Assembly: GCA_037157565.1 (NCBI GenBank)
Contig: JAZHRO010000055.1
Location: 45,973,001 to 46,037,000, forward strand
From: Thalassia testudinum
Lineage: Eukaryota > Streptophyta > Magnoliopsida > Alismatales > Hydrocharitaceae
Reading direction: 5' to 3'
Length of the DNA stretch: 64,000 bases
The notes beneath the pieces are model-generated. The model had not been told where the DNA came from. It searched no databases and was given only the letters and a program-made list of their open reading frames with translations. Below are positions 58,884-64,000 of this stretch, piece by piece; the first letter of the stretch is position 1, and each line of letters starts with the position of its first letter. The position numbers were made by a program, and so were the translations under genes.

Positions 58884-61600
58884 TGATAATGGCAGAGCTC
58901 TGTCGACTGAACCGTGGCTAGTCTTTGTTTGTTTTAGTGCTTATTACAGTAATGTCGTTGTGGTATAGATAAAATAGCTACGATTTGTCGTTATCGCCAC
59001 CATTCAGAAATGTTTTTCTTCCGAGGTCGAACTCAGGGAGCTACTGGAATTCTAGAAGTACAATGTTTCTTTTATTACAAAAATAAGAGAGAGAGAGGGA
59101 GAAGTAGATTTCTGTGTCTTATCTTTTTCTTCTTCTCTTCTCTCTCTTTGCTTGTCTTCTTTTTCTCTTCTATTCTTCACGGTTCTTGATCTTCTTCAGT
59201 TCTTCTTCTCTTCTTTATCTTCTTTCTTTCTTCTTCTCTTTTCTTTCAGTTGCGGAACCTTTTCTTTTCTTTTTCTTCCTCTTTGCTTTGTCTTCAGAGC
59301 TTCATCCGTCGTCTGATTTCTCAGTCAGATGGCTTAAATGGTGTCTGCTATAGTGCTTCCCCTATCTTCCTTTGTTGCTTCTCCTTCTTCTGCTTCTTCC
59401 TCTTCTTCTTCCTTGGCCTTCTTCCTACGCACCCTGTCTTCTTCTTGCGGTCTTCTTCTGCATCCTTCTCTTCTTCCTTGCAGCTAAGTCTCTTCTCTTC
59501 AACTCTCAGCCTGCCTGCACAAGGGAGCAAAACCTACCCTATCCCTCTACCCGCACGTCTCTCTCTCTCTGCAAATCACTCACAGGACGCTCTCCCAGAG
59601 CCACGGGTAATCGGGTCGGGTTTCGTGCCCATGACTAGGCACACTGGTGTGTGGGTGATGCGCAAGGTGTGCTCAGATAGGGTCGGGTCAGGTCACCAGA
59701 TCCGCGTGGTGAAATCGCGGACGAGGTGGCGTGTATTAGGTGAGGGACCTCACCCCAAGTGTAACTGGAGGTGAACGGTCTATTTCACAAAAGCAATATA
59801 AACCACTCCAGCCGCTTGTAACTTCACGATGTGGGACTAAAGTCCTGCCTTCTCTCGCGCGCGCCCACAGCAGACCTTCGTGCAATTGCCTCAGCTGCGG
59901 CCTCTGTTGGTGTTGATTTCTGGAGCAACCATCTTCGCGAGACCTGCCCCAATACGCAGCGCCTGATGCTTAGTAGTTCTAAGGTCTGGAGCAAGCTTGA
60001 AGCTCCTCGAAAAGACGTTAATGGCGGCCGGGGTGTGGGGTCTGCCAGACACGAAAAGGGCCTCTCGGCCTAATCAGATCAGCGGGGGTCCTTCGCCGTG
60101 GCACGGCGAAGGTGGTACAAGGTGCAGCAGGTCGTGGGGCGGCCTAGGCATGCGTGCCTAGGTCGTCCTGTGACTGGAGGTGTGGGTGTGCTCGGGGGAG
60201 CATTGAGTGGGTGTAGAGCAGCAGTGGGTGGTCGGAGGTTGTTCAGCGTGATGAGGCAAAGGTTATGTGAGGGTCGGCGAGGCTGTGGGGCTACTGAGAG
60301 ATGGGAGCGTCTCGCTGGAGGGTGGCCGGAGATGAGGAAGGTGACGGTGGACAAGAGTGGTCGAGGGTTAATCGAGTGAAATACAGTGAGGAAAAGAAAG
60401 AGGGGGAGATGGGGAATAGTTCTGACCTAATTACAGGGACGAAGGGGCCAGAGTAGGAAGAGAGTGGGAGGGCACACGCTGGGTACGGCACGACGCGTGA
60501 AGAGTAGGCGAAGGTGGCTCTGCTGCTGGTATTGCAGTAAAGAGACGAGCCGGAGGTGGAGGAGCCGCCGGAGCTGGTGGGTTTCTGCCGGAGCGGGAAG
60601 AGAGGAAAGGTAGGGGTTTTCTCCATCAGGACCGAGCTACCAGAGTCGGCTGGCGACGCTGGTTCTTATAAAGGCGGTGGCGGAGGGGTGGGCGCAGGGA
60701 GGTGACGTGACTCCCTCACCGGAGAATGGCTGGGATACGCGACCCATACCTTCCGCGCGTTCGCACGGAAGGTGTGGGCGAAGGCAGAAGGCATGGTGGT
60801 GTCCTTGCGACAACACACTTCGTAGGGAACACCCGGTTCAAACTGCAGGTCGCCTCCCTCACCCTGCGCAGCGCCATGCTCCGCGCAAAGTCGCCGGAGC
60901 ATGGCGCTGCTCAGAGACATGCAGGAGGGACCTGTATGCAAAGAACGACGAAGAACTTGGGGGCCGAAATGCAAGGGTTTCAAAAGTTGAGGGTCAAAAA
61001 GTAATAGATGAGGACCAAATTGCAAAGTCGGTCAAGAAGGTCTCTTCTTAGGCTCAAGTTTTTATGCATGACTAAATGGGACCTAAGGATTCTAATGGTA
61101 AATTTCATTTCTAGGTCAGACCTTGTTTGACTGGCCAATTTATGTAAAAACCTAAATTAAATCATTAATTGTGCATGGTTCTCAATGTAGGTCAAAATGG
61201 GTTCCCAAGGCCAAATTGAAGGTTCTAAACCCTAGAGATTATTTTTCTATGTATTTTAGAGGGTTTAGTCGATTTTTACCCTGCCTTGAACCTCGTGAAT
61301 TGAAGTGGGTTTGTTTTAGGGTTATAAAATGTCATTTAATTCCTTGGAGTTGCTGTAGCCCTTGTTGGATCAGATCATCCCACTTTCCTTCTTATTAGGT
61401 TAGTTTTACCTATGTTTGGACCCTAAGTTACCCTGTTTACTGATTGTGTTGGTTAAATTGCATTTTTACCCCTTGTGACTTATTTTCTTATTAAACTCAG
61501 AATTCTCTGAGTCAAGCCTTTCTTTGAGTTATGTAAGATCTTTTTCTTGCATATCTAGGTTAGATTATGCTAGTTAGGGTTCAAGATGAGGTTCTCATCA
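58884..61600 (-). repeat. 3' LTR of element B
   Basis: About 2.7 kb, TGATAATGGC to CTCATCA. Same family as solo LTR A (899-3700): shared CGAGGTCGAACTCAGGGAG (near 59022), pyrimidine-rich block (59115-59560), GC-rich block (60050-60900) and a shared right-hand third (TTTGACTGGCCAATTTATG-like). A TATAAG-type box on the minus strand lies near 60665-60672. Confidence 0.85.
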
Positions 61601-61624
61601 TACCCCCATGCCTAGCTTTTGCTA
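61601..61624 (-). other. 3' polypurine tract of B
   Basis: Minus-strand GACTAGCAAAAGCTAGGCAT followed by GGGGGTA, directly abutting the 3' LTR. Near-identical to the M and P tracts. Confidence 0.82.
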
Positions 61625-63138
61625 GTCCCTTAGCAAAAACTTAAGGTTTTAACCTTTATTCTAGACCATGATGTTTTTAATAACTTCAGATAAGTGCTTT
61701 TTCATTTGAACTTAGATTAGGTTAGAATGCTGACCATAGGCCTAAAAGGTACTTTAGTACCAACCAAGATCCAGATCTGTCTAGCCTTAGCGTCAGTCCT
61801 TAACAAAGGTTTTTAAGGCCCACAGGAGCTAACCTAAGGTCTATTGGACTCTGCGGTTAAAGCACCCGTGCTTGAAATGATTTTAGCCCTGGCTCAGTTC
61901 GCAATGCGTTTTGTAAGAGAGAGAGATAGAAAATTTTTCTGTTTGGAGAGTTTTCTCTCTCTTTTTTATTTTTAATTTTAGCTTAGGATTGGCTTTTCAA
62001 CACGGTCTGTATCAGATTCCTTGCTCCCATCATCAATCCTCAAGGGTTCCTGGCAATCAATGCTTCGAGATAGCACCGCCCATGGTAACCCCCGGAACCC
62101 TGGCTATTGAGATTTCGAGATAATCCCATCCATGGTGTTTCGTGGCCGAATCCATACCTTGGCAATTGACACTTCATGATAATGCCATCCATGGAATCTG
62201 AACCAGCAGAGTGCTTACATGCCCCCAGTAGGATATGTAAATATCCTAAGAGACAAGCACCGAGGAGATGATATTTTGTAATGTGTCTTCGAGGGGAATT
62301 TCCCACCTCTTCGCGCTGGGAACTCGTCCAAATCAACTTTTGTTGATTGGCCGCTCCTACTCTAGGTGTATTTTTTAGAATTTTGCGACGCTTCTGCGTG
62401 ATTTTGATTTTTATGCTTACTGAACCAGGCTGTGTGTGAGGTTAGGGTGCTTAGGTTACTGAGTCCTGTAAACCAAAAGTTAGTTAATGAGGTCAAATAC
62501 GCCTTAAGCCTTGGACCTAATACTTAAGCTTTTCATTTTCCTCAACCTCTTGAGGAATGTCTAGATCTTAATGGGTACTAAGAGTCTATCCAAGAATGCC
62601 TAAAGTTTGCATTCTTACTAATCTCACCATGCACTTTTCATTTCTTTTCTTGAATGAGGTGTAGAACTTAGGTCATTTCCTTAATTTCTATCACTTCTTT
62701 CTTACATTTTTGTGCTCCTTTTTCATCTTGTTTCTTTTCCTTCTCCCACAAAATTTCCTTTCTCCTCTCATTCGTTTATTCTTTTTTGAATTTTTTTTTT
62801 AATTTTTATGGTGTTTTTGGCATATGTGAATTTTTTGTTTGAAACCTTTTCTTACAAGTTTTGCGCTTTTATACCCCCCCATGCCTAAGGTTTGCAATGT
62901 CCTCATTGTAACTTAGAAAGTTTTATTTACTTAGTTCATTCCTTAAGACAGATGTTTTGATGAGTGAATGTGTCGGGATGATTGTTGCGGATGATTTCTA
63001 ATCCCAGATGCAAGCATCTGAGGTGGAGTCGGCTATCTTAAAGGGTGAACCTTAAGTGCACAAAGGTGTCAGAAAAAGGTTTCAGGTTTTCAAAGAGAAT
63101 GACGGGCTGCCTCCCGTTGAGCGCTAAATTTGATGCCT
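61625..63138 (-). other. 3' noncoding region of B
   Basis: Three imperfect units at 62049-62200, each with GGCAAT..A.....TTCGAGATA-type sequence and C(G/A)CCCATGG or CATCCATGG, mirror those of D. The internal polypurine motif TTGCAAACCTTAGGCATGGG (minus strand, 62873-62910) follows. T-rich runs at 62640-62870. No gene seen. Confidence 0.65.
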
Positions 63139-64000
63139 TCAGCCAAGCGAAAAATGGAATGGAGAGGGGATGGTCAAATCAGTGGAGTTCTGCATAACAA
63201 GCACCTTGATCAAGAGCCTGGTTGGTCCAACCAGGTGCTTGTTAAGATCAACAGGCAGATGATGTAGCCCAAACCCAATCAATCTGGTGGGTTGATAGAT
63301 GTAGATCAAGAGGTGAGGAACCCACCATATACTATGAAGCTCAGATGGATGTGGAAATGTGAATGCGGGGTTTGGCTGAGTCAAGTCAGCCTGGTTAGGG
63401 TAGGGACCCATATCAGTGAATGACGCGGAAACCCTACAGGGGTGATCAGAGAATGATTGAGCAAGGTTTTCTATCTGATCAGTGTTCGCAACCTGATAAA
63501 GATGTGGAATTGCAATTGGCTCAGTGATAGGTGAATCCGAATAGAAATTGAGTTCGGTTGCAGGTCAGGGTTGAGAAGAGGTTTTGATCAGTTCTGTGTG
63601 TGTGGAAGAGGTGGCTTGAATGAGAATTGTGTATAAGGGCTCTTCTAGACACGAATGACAGGTGGTTTCTTGTAGAGAGTCCTCTGGGTAGTTATCAAAT
63701 GACTGAAGAGTGTCTATAGGATGCAGAAAATCTAATTTGGGAAAAGATTTGAATTCTGGGTTGCAATCACTCTTGGCATTTTGTGGTTTGGGCTTCTGAG
63801 GATCAAAAAGAATTGCTTCCATGATCCCAAGAAGTGAGACCTCAGGGTCAAAGTCAGAGAATGAGTCATGTGGGCTGAGGTCGTAGATTGGCCCGATGTG
63901 TTTAGGAAGGGGAGTCTCTTCGAAGTTGTCAGAGAATTTGCAAAGATTCAGTTCTAAATGGGATTCACAACAATGAATTCCACCGTAGTATAAATCATCT
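63139..64000 (-). pseudogene. Unknown acidic ORF of B, partial
   Basis: Minus strand, open from the window edge (64000) to a stop at 63139 except for a single TGA at 63563-63565: about 287 codons, the best-preserved unknown ORF here. The N-terminal visible part is acidic (DLSPHDSFSDFDPEVS, then MEAILFDPQKPKPQN). The centre has SFDNYPEDSLQETTCHSC. The C-terminal part (LHSIWWVPHLLIYIYQPTRL, then GFGLHHLPVDLNKHLVGP) occupies the place of the GI.LHHQL.N..GYLFSRP block of C and D and shares its LHH core. The relation to C/D is therefore probable but weak. Function unknown. The stop could be a sequencing or real lesion, and readthrough cannot be judged. Confidence 0.6.

Larger units (their letters stand above)
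58884..64000 (-). mobile_element. Element 'B': Athila-related LTR element, 5' part beyond the window
   Basis: The 3' LTR (58884-61600) is followed in the plus direction by a reverse-complement polypurine tract and an interior that runs off the window. It interrupts F. The left flank CCAAC (58879-58883) should recur after its 5' LTR outside the window. The visible interior has three noncoding repeats like those of D, the internal polypurine motif (62873-62910) and an acidic ORF open to the window edge with one internal stop. No gag-pol motif is visible in this part, but the element is incomplete here. Confidence 0.85.

Noticed and set aside
1..64000. CRISPR arrays, bacterial operons, rRNA genes
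   Set aside because: The sequence is plant nuclear DNA. No regularly spaced short repeats or rRNA stretches were seen.

Overview
The window looks like nuclear DNA of a flowering plant from a gene-poor, repeat-rich region. The sequence cannot name the species. I find no host gene. By hand accounting about 94% of the 64 kb derives from long terminal repeat (LTR) retrotransposons of the Ty3/gypsy superfamily, Athila-like lineage. The lineage call rests on three things: gag-protease-RT-RNase H-integrase order in two copies, a primer binding site matching the 3' end of plant tRNA-Asp in five elements, and a shared 3' polypurine tract of the form GACTAGCAAAA...GGCATGGGGG.

The layout is a set of nested insertions that can be read from 5-bp target site duplications (TSDs). 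(1) Solo LTR 'A' (899-3700, TSD GGTAT) sits in a short inverted-repeat element (694-3742). (2) Element 'M' (5307-28475, minus strand, TSD CAAAA) is split by its younger relative 'P' (13839-25520, plus strand, TSD TTGGG/CTGGG). Both carry decayed gag-pol. (3) Solo LTR 'S' lies at 29482-31335. (4) Element 'E' (31422-52552, plus, TSD AGTAG) is split by 'C' (35236-48900, minus, TSD ATCAT), which is split by 'D' (40484-45658, plus, TSD CATAG). (5) Element 'F' (52951-58883, plus, continuing beyond the window) is cut by 'B' (58884 to beyond the window end, minus).

P and M are degenerate autonomous elements. E, F, C, D and B show no recognisable gag, protease, RT, RNase H or integrase. They carry their own ORFs, which fall into two related sets: E/F, and C/D with probably B. 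These ORFs are acidic and rich in Tyr, Trp and Pro near the N-terminus, and I cannot assign them to a known family. The elements share tRNA-Asp priming (not located in D, and outside the window for B), the 3' polypurine tract (absent from D, not in view for F) and a second internal copy of that tract. E and F also share a leader with intron-like signals and a repeated 3' noncoding block with P and M. The simplest reading is that they are non-autonomous elements mobilised by Athila-like machinery while keeping a coding function of their own.

Other signals are LTR-embedded tRNA-like A/B boxes, near-perfect palindromes upstream of the TATA boxes, and G-box palindromes. The remaining sequence (1-693, 3743-5301, 28481-29481, 31336-31416, 52558-52945) shows nothing I can annotate.
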